From Saprospiraceae bacterium (lineage in GTDB: Bacteria > Bacteroidota > Bacteroidia > Chitinophagales > Saprospiraceae): a DNA stretch of 64,000 bases. This document shows, piece after piece, positions 37,684-45,255 of the stretch (its first letter is position 1; each line of letters starts with the position of its first letter). A model generated the notes under the pieces. The model saw only the letters and a list, made by a program, of their open reading frames with translations. It did not search any database and was not told the DNA's origin. The stretch covers positions 1 to 64,000 of the forward strand of contig JAEUUO010000028.1 of assembly GCA_016787575.1 (NCBI GenBank), written 5' to 3'. Position numbers and translations under genes: made by a program.

Positions 37684-40406
37684 TAATTTGCTTTTCCTCT
37701 TAATAATTCAATAAAACCATTTAATTGATCTTTTGATTTTAAATTTGCGGGCAATCCGGAATAATAAACAACGCAAGTAAAATAATAAACACCATCTGGT
37801 AGTAAGTTTCCTGACTCGTCTTTTCCATCCCAATTTATTTGAGGATTAGTTGTTTTAAAAACTTGGTTGCCCCAACGATTTATCAGTTTAAATTCAATTT
37901 TATCTACAAAGCGATAAGGATATGGCTTGAACAAATCGTTGCTGCCATCTTGGTTTGGCGTAAAGGTATTTGGTAATTTGTAAATTGGACAATATTGAAC
38001 GCAAACGGTATCCAATCCAGCGCATTCATTATTTAGTGAATCAAAAGCGCTGATTCCATAACACGTCGGAATAACATCTGTTAGCAGATGTTCATATTCT
38101 AATACATTTGGATTGTTTATTTCTGTAAGCAGTGTCTTTTTATTTCCAACATAATAATAAATTCGGTAACCAACGGCATCTTGGTCGTTGCAAGATAGGT
38201 TTGGATTTGTCCAGTTTAATTTATTAGCGATAGTTTCCTGATGCAATTCCTCGTTGCAAGGACCTACCACTTGAAGAACCGGACAACAAGGTGGTTTTCT
38301 GTCTTCAGGGATAGAACACATGCTATTTGAATAATTTATAAGTGGCTGTTCAATTGTTAGTATGCCATAAGTGCCATATCCTTTGATTTTATAACAATAC
38401 AATTTGCCGTTTTGTAAATGATTATCAGTGTACGTGGTAAAGTTTGTGTATCCAATCGAATCAAACAATTGCGTGACTTCATTTAATCGATATATTGTAT
38501 ATGCATAATTAGTCCAGGGTGTTTTTGCATTCCAGATTAGTTGAACAGACTTGTCATTGGGAGAAAGTGATAAATATATAGATTGTGCTGAGTCTGATTT
38601 GTGATCTGATGCGTTTTCAGGCAACAGCTGTACGCGGTAGTTGTGTTGATTTGATTCGGTATTAATTTTTTCATGTAGAAATAGTGTATCCCATTGGGCA
38701 CCAAAAAAGTTATACGATTTTAAACTTTCCGGTATATTAGTCCAATTGGTATTGATTGTCTTGTGTTCAATGCCAACTAAATAGGGGCCCGTGTTTGATA
38801 CAGTATCAAATGCAATAGGATCAGGTTTTAACCATTTAACAAGAATTTGTCCTTCAGAGCTATCAGTGATTTTTACATCAGCATTCAAAAGAACGGGATT
38901 TTCTATTGCAAGTGAATTGCAAGTTTCATTAGAATGCAAGCTGCTTTCAAAATTAACGGGATAACCTGCGGCGTTAATTTTTGCATATTCACCCAAAACT
39001 CTGTAACAATAAAATTTAGATTTTTGAACCAGGCTGTCTGTAAAAAAATATTCAGTGCTCTGGAAGTTTTTTGTTAGATAAGCTATTTGAGTGTATAAAT
39101 TAGCAGGCAAACCCGGATTGCAGGTATCGTGTGACAGAAAGGTAGATTGTTCCTTTCTCCAAACAGAGAAGCCACGAAATAAATCGTCGTAAGTGTCACA
39201 GGGATATGGCTTTTGCCAGGAAAGTCTAATTGAATTTACTTCAGGCTTTGAATTTAAATTTTCAGGTGCAGGACCAACCACTTTTATACGAATGGTATGT
39301 AAATAAGCCAGACCCGTTGTGTCAAGATAATTATCTGTTGCTTTTAAAACGATAAAATAATATTCTTTTCTCACTTGATTGCAAGTAGGTTGCCAAGTCA
39401 AAGTGGCCCGTATGGATGGATTTTGAAACTGATTGTTTTGGTCAATTTGTGCAGGAGGATTTGTGAAGAAAGCGGCACCGTTGACTTCAATTTTTAGTTT
39501 CGATTTCGGATTTAAACTATCCGGATCATAAGCGAAAACAGGAATTATCAGTTTGGTCCCTGCAACAATACAAGTGTCTGAAATGGCTTGAATCAATGGA
39601 GCCTGATTGTCTTGACAATCATTTCGAACAAATATCTGCATGTCTCGCATGGTGCTGCTAATTCTAATACCTTTTCGGTATTCATGAACCAGAATTACAA
39701 TGTTGTATTCGCCTGCTTTCTGTGGGGAGATCCATGTAAACGTACCATCTCGTGGGTTTAAACTGATGTTGTTATTTATACCTGCCTGAATTTGATTTGG
39801 ATAAAAATAATTGGGTACAATAGCATCTTTGGCCATCATGGGAATACCCAATTCAAAACTTAGACTGTCGCCGTCTTCATCATAAGCAGCAGGATTGTGG
39901 GTAAATGGTTTGCCTACACAAGCAAAATCAATGGGTGCTTGTAATAATTGAACAGAATGATTTGGATATTGGAATAAAAGATTTAATAAACTGACACTTG
40001 TTTGAATGTAAAAGGGGATGTTGACGCTATTAGGTGGGTCCACATTAAGAATGTTATCTACCCGATTGGGATCTTGCACACTGACAAGGTATGTTCCTCT
40101 TCCAGGGTAACTGTGCTCAGCTATATAAATATTCTTCTTGATGTTGTTTGGTAAAATTTGGCCATTGCCATTGATCCGCACCACATTTGAAAAGCTTCCA
40201 TCGCCCCAGGATATTGAAATGCTATCTCTGTCTGCTGAAACGCTGCTTGTTTTGGTGTATGTAGTCACAGTAGCACGAATGCTTAAATCTGATAATTGGA
40301 TATATGAAATTTCCCCGGCTCTGTTATGTGTTGCAAAACTAGTGTTTAATGCAAATAAAAAAATTAATCCTAATGCAAGCAGACGAATGAGATATTTCTG
40401 AAACAT
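37683..40406 (-). CDS. T9SS-exported protein with gliding-motility-type C-terminal domain
   Basis: 907 residues. Signal peptide ending near TSFA, then 'THNRAGEISYIQLSDLSIRATVTTYTK', an opening shared by a family of Bacteroidota surface proteins with PKD/cadherin-like folds ('YDEDGDSLSFELGIPM', ~175-190). The middle holds fibronectin-III-like modules (~385-700). The C-terminus 'NTFTPNQDGSNDLFKPYPYRFVDKIEFKLINRWGNQVFKT...NWDGKDESGNLLPDGVYYF' is the long type-B (CHU_C/gliding) sorting signal, so it is exported by T9SS and probably surface-attached. One-base stop/start overlaps link it to rfbD upstream and ribE downstream. Confidence 0.88.
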   Translation of the reverse strand: MFQKYLIRLLALGLIFLFALNTSFATHNRAGEISYIQLSDLSIRATVTTYTKTSSVSADRDSISISWGDGSFSNVVRINGNGQILPNNIKKNIYIAEHSYPGRGTYLVSVQDPNRVDNILNVDPPNSVNIPFYIQTSVSLLNLLFQYPNHSVQLLQAPIDFACVGKPFTHNPAAYDEDGDSLSFELGIPMMAKDAIVPNYFYPNQIQAGINNNISLNPRDGTFTWISPQKAGEYNIVILVHEYRKGIRISSTMRDMQIFVRNDCQDNQAPLIQAISDTCIVAGTKLIIPVFAYDPDSLNPKSKLKIEVNGAAFFTNPPAQIDQNNQFQNPSIRATLTWQPTCNQVRKEYYFIVLKATDNYLDTTGLAYLHTIRIKVVGPAPENLNSKPEVNSIRLSWQKPYPCDTYDDLFRGFSVWRKEQSTFLSHDTCNPGLPANLYTQIAYLTKNFQSTEYFFTDSLVQKSKFYCYRVLGEYAKINAAGYPVNFESSLHSNETCNSLAIENPVLLNADVKITDSSEGQILVKWLKPDPIAFDTVSNTGPYLVGIEHKTINTNWTNIPESLKSYNFFGAQWDTLFLHEKINTESNQHNYRVQLLPENASDHKSDSAQSIYLSLSPNDKSVQLIWNAKTPWTNYAYTIYRLNEVTQLFDSIGYTNFTTYTDNHLQNGKLYCYKIKGYGTYGILTIEQPLINYSNSMCSIPEDRKPPCCPVLQVVGPCNEELHQETIANKLNWTNPNLSCNDQDAVGYRIYYYVGNKKTLLTEINNPNVLEYEHLLTDVIPTCYGISAFDSLNNECAGLDTVCVQYCPIYKLPNTFTPNQDGSNDLFKPYPYRFVDKIEFKLINRWGNQVFKTTNPQINWDGKDESGNLLPDGVYYFTCVVYYSGLPANLKSKDQLNGFIELLRGKAN

Positions 40407-41269
40407 CAGAAGGTTTTTTTTAGGTTATCAAGACATTTGTGAAGGCTGGTTTTCCAATTTGGAATTTCACAATGCATTTCATTTTTGATTTTACTGCAAT
40501 CCAATTGACTAAAAGCGGGCCGTGGAGCCAATGCACCAAAATCTTGAGTGCTAATTGGTTTTAATGAAGCCTCTATTTTTAAATAGTTAAATATTTCTGC
40601 AGCAAAATCAAACCAGGAACACATGCCCTCATTGCTATAATGATAAATTCCTTCAAATTTATTTACGGGAGATAGTATGCAATCGACTATTAGTCTAGCC
40701 AGATCAGCTGCATATGTTGGAGAGCCTATTTGATCATTCACCACATGTATCTCCTTGCCGGATTTTGCTAATAGAATCATGGTTTTTACAAAATTATGAC
40801 CAAAACTACTGTATAACCAGGAAGTCCGGATAATAATATTATGTGGGCTTGTGTTCATAATACTGTCCTCAGCCATGCTTTTTGAAATTGCATAAATACC
40901 TTTTGGATTCTTAGGAAACGTTTCAGCCAGAGGAATGTGTTTGGTATTTGAAAATACATAGTCGCTTGAAATTTGAATGAATTTTACATTCAATTCATTG
41001 CATTGCGCTGCCAACACTTTTGGGGCTTCGAAATTGATCTTATTGCAGATTTCAGGATTTATTTCAGCCTGGTCGACTTTTGTGTAAGCGGCTGTATTGA
41101 TTATAAAATCCGCTTTGGAATTGGACAAAATAGAATGGGACTTCTTTGAATCTGTAATATCCCAATCTGATTTTGTATAAAAATTGAAATTTATTTCAGG
41201 ATGTAAATTGGCCAACTGTTTTAATTCCTGGCCTAACTGGCCTTGAGCACCTGTAACGAGTACTTTCAT
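40406..41269 (-). CDS. rfbD: dTDP-4-dehydrorhamnose reductase
   Basis: 287 residues from ATG 41269; the frame is open further upstream, but 'MKVLVTGAQGQLGQEL' (GxxGxxG) is the normal beginning and gives an ATGA overlap with the rfbC stop. It shows 'DFIINTAAYTKVDQAE', 'ISSDYVFSNTKHIPLAE', YAISKSMAE (YxxxK catalytic pair) and 'IRTSWLYSSFGHNFVKTM'. It performs the last step of dTDP-L-rhamnose synthesis. rfbA and rfbB are not in the window. The next gene starts on its stop codon (TGATG). Confidence 0.93.
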   Translation of the reverse strand: MKVLVTGAQGQLGQELKQLANLHPEINFNFYTKSDWDITDSKKSHSILSNSKADFIINTAAYTKVDQAEINPEICNKINFEAPKVLAAQCNELNVKFIQISSDYVFSNTKHIPLAETFPKNPKGIYAISKSMAEDSIMNTSPHNIIIRTSWLYSSFGHNFVKTMILLAKSGKEIHVVNDQIGSPTYAADLARLIVDCILSPVNKFEGIYHYSNEGMCSWFDFAAEIFNYLKIEASLKPISTQDFGALAPRPAFSQLDCSKIKNEMHCEIPNWKTSLHKCLDNLKKTF

Positions 41270-41817
41270 TTTTTTAGACTTTCCAGTTGCTTGTAGAATT
41301 GCAAATGCCTGTCCTTTTCTGAAATTTTCTGAAATTCTTGTGGAATCATCCAATCGATGTTTAAATGCGGATCAAGTGGATGGATGCCCGATTCAGAATT
41401 TTTATCGTAAAAGTTATCGCATTTATAATTAAATATGCAATCTTCACTTAGAACTGAATATCCATGTGCAAAACCGCGAGGAATCAATAATTGTTTTTTA
41501 TTGCTTCTGGATAAGATGACGCTGAATGACTTTCCAAAAGTTTCGCTTTCGCTTCGTAGATCTACAACCACATCCAAAACTTCACCATGGCTTACACGGA
41601 CCAATTTAGCCTGACTCCTTGCACCAGTTTGAAAATGCAATCCCCGGATAACACCGTAATGCGATTCTGAAGCATTGTCCTGTACAAAAAAATAAGCTAA
41701 ATTGTTTTGTACAAACCAGCGGGAATTATAAGATTCAAAAAAACAACCTCTATCATCTTCAAACGCTTGTGCCTGAAGTACAAACAATTCCTTAAAACCA
41801 GTTTCAATTAGCTGCAT
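41266..41817 (-). CDS. rfbC: dTDP-4-dehydrorhamnose 3,5-epimerase
   Basis: 183 residues, family length. 'FEDDRGCFFESYN' at the N-terminus, 'QDNASESHYGVIRGLHFQTGARSQAKLVRVSHGEVLDVVVDLR' (residues ~45-88, with the catalytic His of RGLHFQ) and 'LLIPRGFAHGYSVLSE' (~110-125). Cytoplasmic cupin-fold enzyme of rhamnose synthesis for surface polysaccharide. It starts directly after der (adjacent bases). Confidence 0.95.
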   Translation of the reverse strand: MQLIETGFKELFVLQAQAFEDDRGCFFESYNSRWFVQNNLAYFFVQDNASESHYGVIRGLHFQTGARSQAKLVRVSHGEVLDVVVDLRSESETFGKSFSVILSRSNKKQLLIPRGFAHGYSVLSEDCIFNYKCDNFYDKNSESGIHPLDPHLNIDWMIPQEFQKISEKDRHLQFYKQLESLKK

Positions 41818-43119
41818 TTATTTTTCCTTAAAGATCAAACGGATAGGGGTACCATTAAAATTATATAATTCACGAAGTTGATTTTCTAGAAATTGTTTAT
41901 AACTGCCTTTGATTTGATCCGGATAATTTGTGAAAAAAGCAAAGGCAGGGTAGGGCTTTGCAATCTGAGTGATGTATTTAATTTTAATCAAATGATTTCG
42001 ATAGGATGGAGGAGGTACTTTTCCAATGGCTTCCAGCATTTTATCATTAATGTCTGAAGTTTTGATTTCTTGCCTTCTGTTATTATACACTTCAAGTCCT
42101 TTTTCTACCGCTTGAAATATGCGTTGTTTGTCTTTTGCAGAAATAAATAAAATAGGGACATCTACAAACGGGGCTAGTTTAGCCCGGATTTTAGTTTCAA
42201 ACTCTTTGGATGTATAAGTCGTTTTTTCAACTAAATCCCATTTGTTTACTAAAATCACCAATCCTTTGTTCCGCTTTATGACAAGTGAAACCAATTCCAT
42301 ATCCTGGGCTTCAATGCCAAGTGTAGCATCTATCATGAGGTAACAGACGTCACAATCTTCAATTGCCTTAATTGCACGGATTACAGAGTAAAATTCCAGG
42401 TCTTCAAAAACTTTGTGTTTTTTACGAATCCCTGCAGTGTCTATTAACATGAACTCTTTGCCGTATTTTCTATATACACTGTGGACAGGATCGCGGGTTG
42501 TGCCTGCAATATCGGTAACAAGATTTCTTTCTTCATCTAAAAGAGCATTGAGAAAAGAAGATTTACCCACATTTGGTTGACCAATTACTGCAAATTTTGG
42601 TAAATCTGATTCGGGTTCATTGTCATCCGGAATTAAAGTAGCGACAGCATCTAATAATTCACCGGTTCCACTCCCGGATTGAGATGAAATACAATACAAT
42701 TCATCAAATCCCAGGCCCCACATTTCCTGGGCTTGTAAATAACGTTGATTGTTATCAACTTTGTTTGCAATTAAAAATACTTTCTTATTGATTTTACGGA
42801 GCAATTTAGCGACTTGATTGTCGAGATCTGTTATGCCTGCTGTTGCATCGGTCATAAATAAAATACAACTCGCTTCTTCTATGGCAAGTTCAACTTGCTT
42901 TTTAATCTCTTTTTCAAAAATATCTTGCGATGCGTTTACAAAACCACCGGTGTCAATGACAGTAAAATGTTTGCCATTCCATTCACTTACATCATACAAG
43001 CGATCTCTGGTAACGCCACTGACATCGTCAACAATGGATTTTTTATGTCCGATAAGGCGATTGAAAAAAGTTGATTTTCCTACATTGGGTCGCCCCACAA
43101 TTGCTACTGTAAAACTCAT
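41818..43119 (-). CDS. der: Ribosome-assembly GTPase Der (EngA)
   Basis: 433 residues with the tandem GTPase layout unique to Der: first P-loop GRPNVGKST (~8-16), DTGG, NKVD; second P-loop GQPNVGKSS (~178-186), DTAGIRKKHK and NKWD; then the C-terminal KH-like domain (~350-433, 'PPPSYRNHLIKIKYITQIAKPYPAFAFFTNYPDQIKGSYKQFLENQLRELYNFNGTPIRLIFKEK'-type end). Needed for 50S assembly. Its start overlaps the era stop by 4 bp, pairing two ribosome-assembly GTPases. Confidence 0.97.
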   Translation of the reverse strand: MSFTVAIVGRPNVGKSTFFNRLIGHKKSIVDDVSGVTRDRLYDVSEWNGKHFTVIDTGGFVNASQDIFEKEIKKQVELAIEEASCILFMTDATAGITDLDNQVAKLLRKINKKVFLIANKVDNNQRYLQAQEMWGLGFDELYCISSQSGSGTGELLDAVATLIPDDNEPESDLPKFAVIGQPNVGKSSFLNALLDEERNLVTDIAGTTRDPVHSVYRKYGKEFMLIDTAGIRKKHKVFEDLEFYSVIRAIKAIEDCDVCYLMIDATLGIEAQDMELVSLVIKRNKGLVILVNKWDLVEKTTYTSKEFETKIRAKLAPFVDVPILFISAKDKQRIFQAVEKGLEVYNNRRQEIKTSDINDKMLEAIGKVPPPSYRNHLIKIKYITQIAKPYPAFAFFTNYPDQIKGSYKQFLENQLRELYNFNGTPIRLIFKEK

Positions 43120-44018
43120 TGAAAAATACTTGATTTTGTAATAAATGATTCATTGTTTCGCCAATCTTTCCGCAATTTGACACTAAGATTTAAATATACT
43201 TTTTGATTAAGGTATTTTTCAATTTCAGTTCTGGATCGAATTCCAAGTTCTTTTAATTTAGTACCTCCTTTGCCAATTAGGATAGGAACCTGAGATTGTT
43301 TGCCGACATATATATTGGCATAAATAACAGCCATATCCAGCTGGTCGTCCACGCCTTTGCAGCTTTCAATAGTCACAAAACAATGATAAGGAATTTCTGC
43401 ATCGTATAATTTAAAAAGTTGCTCGCGAATTAGTTCACTTAAAAAAAAGCGGATGGGTCGATTGCTAAGTATGTCATCAGGATAATAAGCCGGATGCTCA
43501 GGTAGTAAAGTTTTAACTTCTTCCAGTAAGCTATCTATTCCCAAATTCTTAATTGCAGAAATAGGTATAATTTTACTATGAGGTATTCCTAAGTGTTGTA
43601 TTGTGTTTTCAATTTCAGAGACCTTCTGAGGAGTAGATAGGTCAACTTTATTCAGACAAATTAATATAGGAACTTTAATAGGATGTAGCAATTTAACAAA
43701 ATTATCGGGTAATTCCAATTCTCTACTTGCATCAATCACTAACAACAAACAATCGGCATCCTCAAGAGCAGTATATACCTGTAGATTCATGCTCTGATGA
43801 AGAGGATAATTGGTCTGGTCAATATACCCGGGTGTGTCTGAAAATATAATTTGATAATTGGCATTGTTTATTAAACCAAGAATTCGTTGTCTTGTAGTCT
43901 GTGGCTTTGGTGAAATAATTGCCATTTTTTCACCGGTAAGAGCATTAATGAGTGTGGATTTTCCACTATTGGGCAATCCTATTAAATTTACAAATCCGGA
44001 TTTAAACTGACTACTCAT
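43116..44018 (-). CDS. era: GTPase Era
   Basis: 300 residues. 'GFVNLIGLPNSGKSTLINALTGEKMAIISPKPQTTRQRI' (P-loop and switch region), DTPGYI, NKVD (~122-125), then the KH type-2 RNA-binding domain ('REQLFKLYDAEIPYHCFVTIESCKG...VPILIGKGGTKLKELGIRSRTEIEKYL', ~195-280). It binds the 3' end of 16S rRNA in 30S maturation. Operon with der. Confidence 0.97.
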   Translation of the reverse strand: MSSQFKSGFVNLIGLPNSGKSTLINALTGEKMAIISPKPQTTRQRILGLINNANYQIIFSDTPGYIDQTNYPLHQSMNLQVYTALEDADCLLLVIDASRELELPDNFVKLLHPIKVPILICLNKVDLSTPQKVSEIENTIQHLGIPHSKIIPISAIKNLGIDSLLEEVKTLLPEHPAYYPDDILSNRPIRFFLSELIREQLFKLYDAEIPYHCFVTIESCKGVDDQLDMAVIYANIYVGKQSQVPILIGKGGTKLKELGIRSRTEIEKYLNQKVYLNLSVKLRKDWRNNESFITKSSIFQ

Positions 44019-44019
44019 T

Positions 44020-44577
44020 TTAAGTTTTTGATGCTACAAATTCCATTAAATCCATAGGATTCATTTTTCTCCAATTTATATTTTGAAAATCCTTTCCAAG
44101 ATTCACAAAATGCTGAATTCCAAATAATTTGATTTCATCCAGGACAGCTTGTTGCAAATTAATAAAAAATATGCTCCCATTTTCATCTTTAACCTCCTCA
44201 AACCATTCTTCGTAATAACAATCATCAGATCCATGAAAATTAAATACATGCTCCCAAATTAAGATGAAATTGCGAATGCCTTGTTGTTCCAATGGTTCAA
44301 TGATATCTCGTTTTAAAAACATAATATCATTATTTATGCAATCATTCCATTCTCCAATAAATTCCAATATACAAAAGCCTTCCTCATAATCTGCAAAAAG
44401 TAATTTTGTATAAAGCGTTTCGGATCCAATTTCATCCCAAAGTGGATGAATGTAATAATTATACACCTTGTTGCGATAATTGAATTCATCGTGAAAAGCA
44501 TTGAAAAAGGGGCTGCGCTCGTCTTCCGAACTATTATACAAATCCTGCCAGTTGTAAAAGGGTTCTATATCGTGCAT
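44020..44577 (-). CDS. Conserved hypothetical cytoplasmic protein
   Basis: 185 residues, acidic, rich in aromatic residues ('EPFYNWQDLYNSSEDERSPFFNAFHDEFNYRNKVYNYYIHPLWDEIGS'). No signal peptide, membrane span or nucleotide-binding motif. It ends one base before era and starts the minus-strand operon, so a role connected with ribosome biogenesis or cell envelope is possible but only by location. I do not recognise the family. Confidence 0.7.
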   Translation of the reverse strand: MHDIEPFYNWQDLYNSSEDERSPFFNAFHDEFNYRNKVYNYYIHPLWDEIGSETLYTKLLFADYEEGFCILEFIGEWNDCINNDIMFLKRDIIEPLEQQGIRNFILIWEHVFNFHGSDDCYYEEWFEEVKDENGSIFFINLQQAVLDEIKLFGIQHFVNLGKDFQNINWRKMNPMDLMEFVASKT

Positions 44578-44584
44578 ATATTTG
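44552..44584 (+). promoter_or_regulatory. Candidate promoter of the NadR-like ATPase gene
   Basis: TTG at 44552-44554 and TATATTTG at 44577-44584 (22-bp gap), 24 bp before the ATG at 44609. It overlaps the start codon of the divergent gene. Confidence 0.5.
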
Positions 44585-44608
44585 TAGGAAGGATTGCCTT
44601 ATTAACAG

Positions 44609-45142
44609 ATGCCTTATAAAATAGTTGTTACCGGACCTGAATCTTGTGGAAAAACAAGTCTTTGTAACTATTTAGCTATCAGGTACAAAGGTAAGATGAT
44701 CCCTGAATATTCCAGAGACTATCTGTTCAAAAATCCGGAATATCCGGATGCCCTGGCCATTGAAGAAATGGGAGTTCAGCAAGAACGTTTGAATAATCCG
44801 GATTTTGTGTCGCATCCAATTATATTCTGCGATACGGATGCTTTAAATTATTTGATTTGGTCTGTTGAAATTTATGGAAGGCATTCAAAAAATTTGGAAT
44901 TGATTTTAGAAAAAAATCAAGCAGCACTGTATTTGCTTTGCTTTCCCGATATTCCATGGTCTCCTGATCCACTTCGTCAAAATCCCAATGACAGAGAGAG
45001 GCTTTTTAAATTGTATTTGTTTGAAATTTACAAATTGAAACTACCTTTTTGCCTTGTTTCAGGAATTGGTATTCAACGATTCAACCGGGCTAATTTTTTT
45101 ATTGAAAACAAATTTCCAGAATTTGGTAACTTTAGACTTTAA
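44609..45142 (+). CDS. AAA/NadR-like ATPase (putative vitamin-precursor kinase)
   Basis: 177 residues. Walker A GPESCGKTS at residues ~8-16, 'PEYSRDYLF' (~32-40) and 'IIFCDTDALNYLIWS' (~74-88, Walker B) match the AAA_28 domain that forms the ribosylnicotinamide kinase half of NadR. No adenylyltransferase half is fused. The stop codon abuts a TPP riboswitch that controls the next gene, a TonB-dependent receptor. In other Bacteroidota similar kinases accompany PnuC/PnuT-type vitamin transporters, so it may phosphorylate an imported nicotinamide riboside or thiamine; that is inference. Confidence 0.75.
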   Translation: MPYKIVVTGPESCGKTSLCNYLAIRYKGKMIPEYSRDYLFKNPEYPDALAIEEMGVQQERLNNPDFVSHPIIFCDTDALNYLIWSVEIYGRHSKNLELILEKNQAALYLLCFPDIPWSPDPLRQNPNDRERLFKLYLFEIYKLKLPFCLVSGIGIQRFNRANFFIENKFPEFGNFRL

Positions 45143-45223
45143 TTTGGGGTGCCGCATATGCAATCTGCCGGCTGAGATTATACCCACCGAACCTGCCAGG
45201 GTAATTCCTGGAAGGGAACGATC
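45141..45223 (+). promoter_or_regulatory. TPP riboswitch (THI box)
   Basis: The conserved thiamine-pyrophosphate aptamer elements occur in order: GGGGTGCC (45146), GCTGAGA (45171), TACCC..GAACCTG (45181-45195), GGGTAAT...GGAAGGGAA (45200-45218). They align with the E. coli thiM element, including the P3 region, which is very short here (GCATATGC). It lies in the leader of the receptor gene at 45256, 33 bp before its ATG. No T-tract terminator follows, so control is probably at translation; CCCC at 45233-45236 could pair with GGGG at 45146. Confidence 0.9.
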
Positions 45224-45255
45224 GAAGCGAATCCCCTTTATTTTAAGTACAACGT

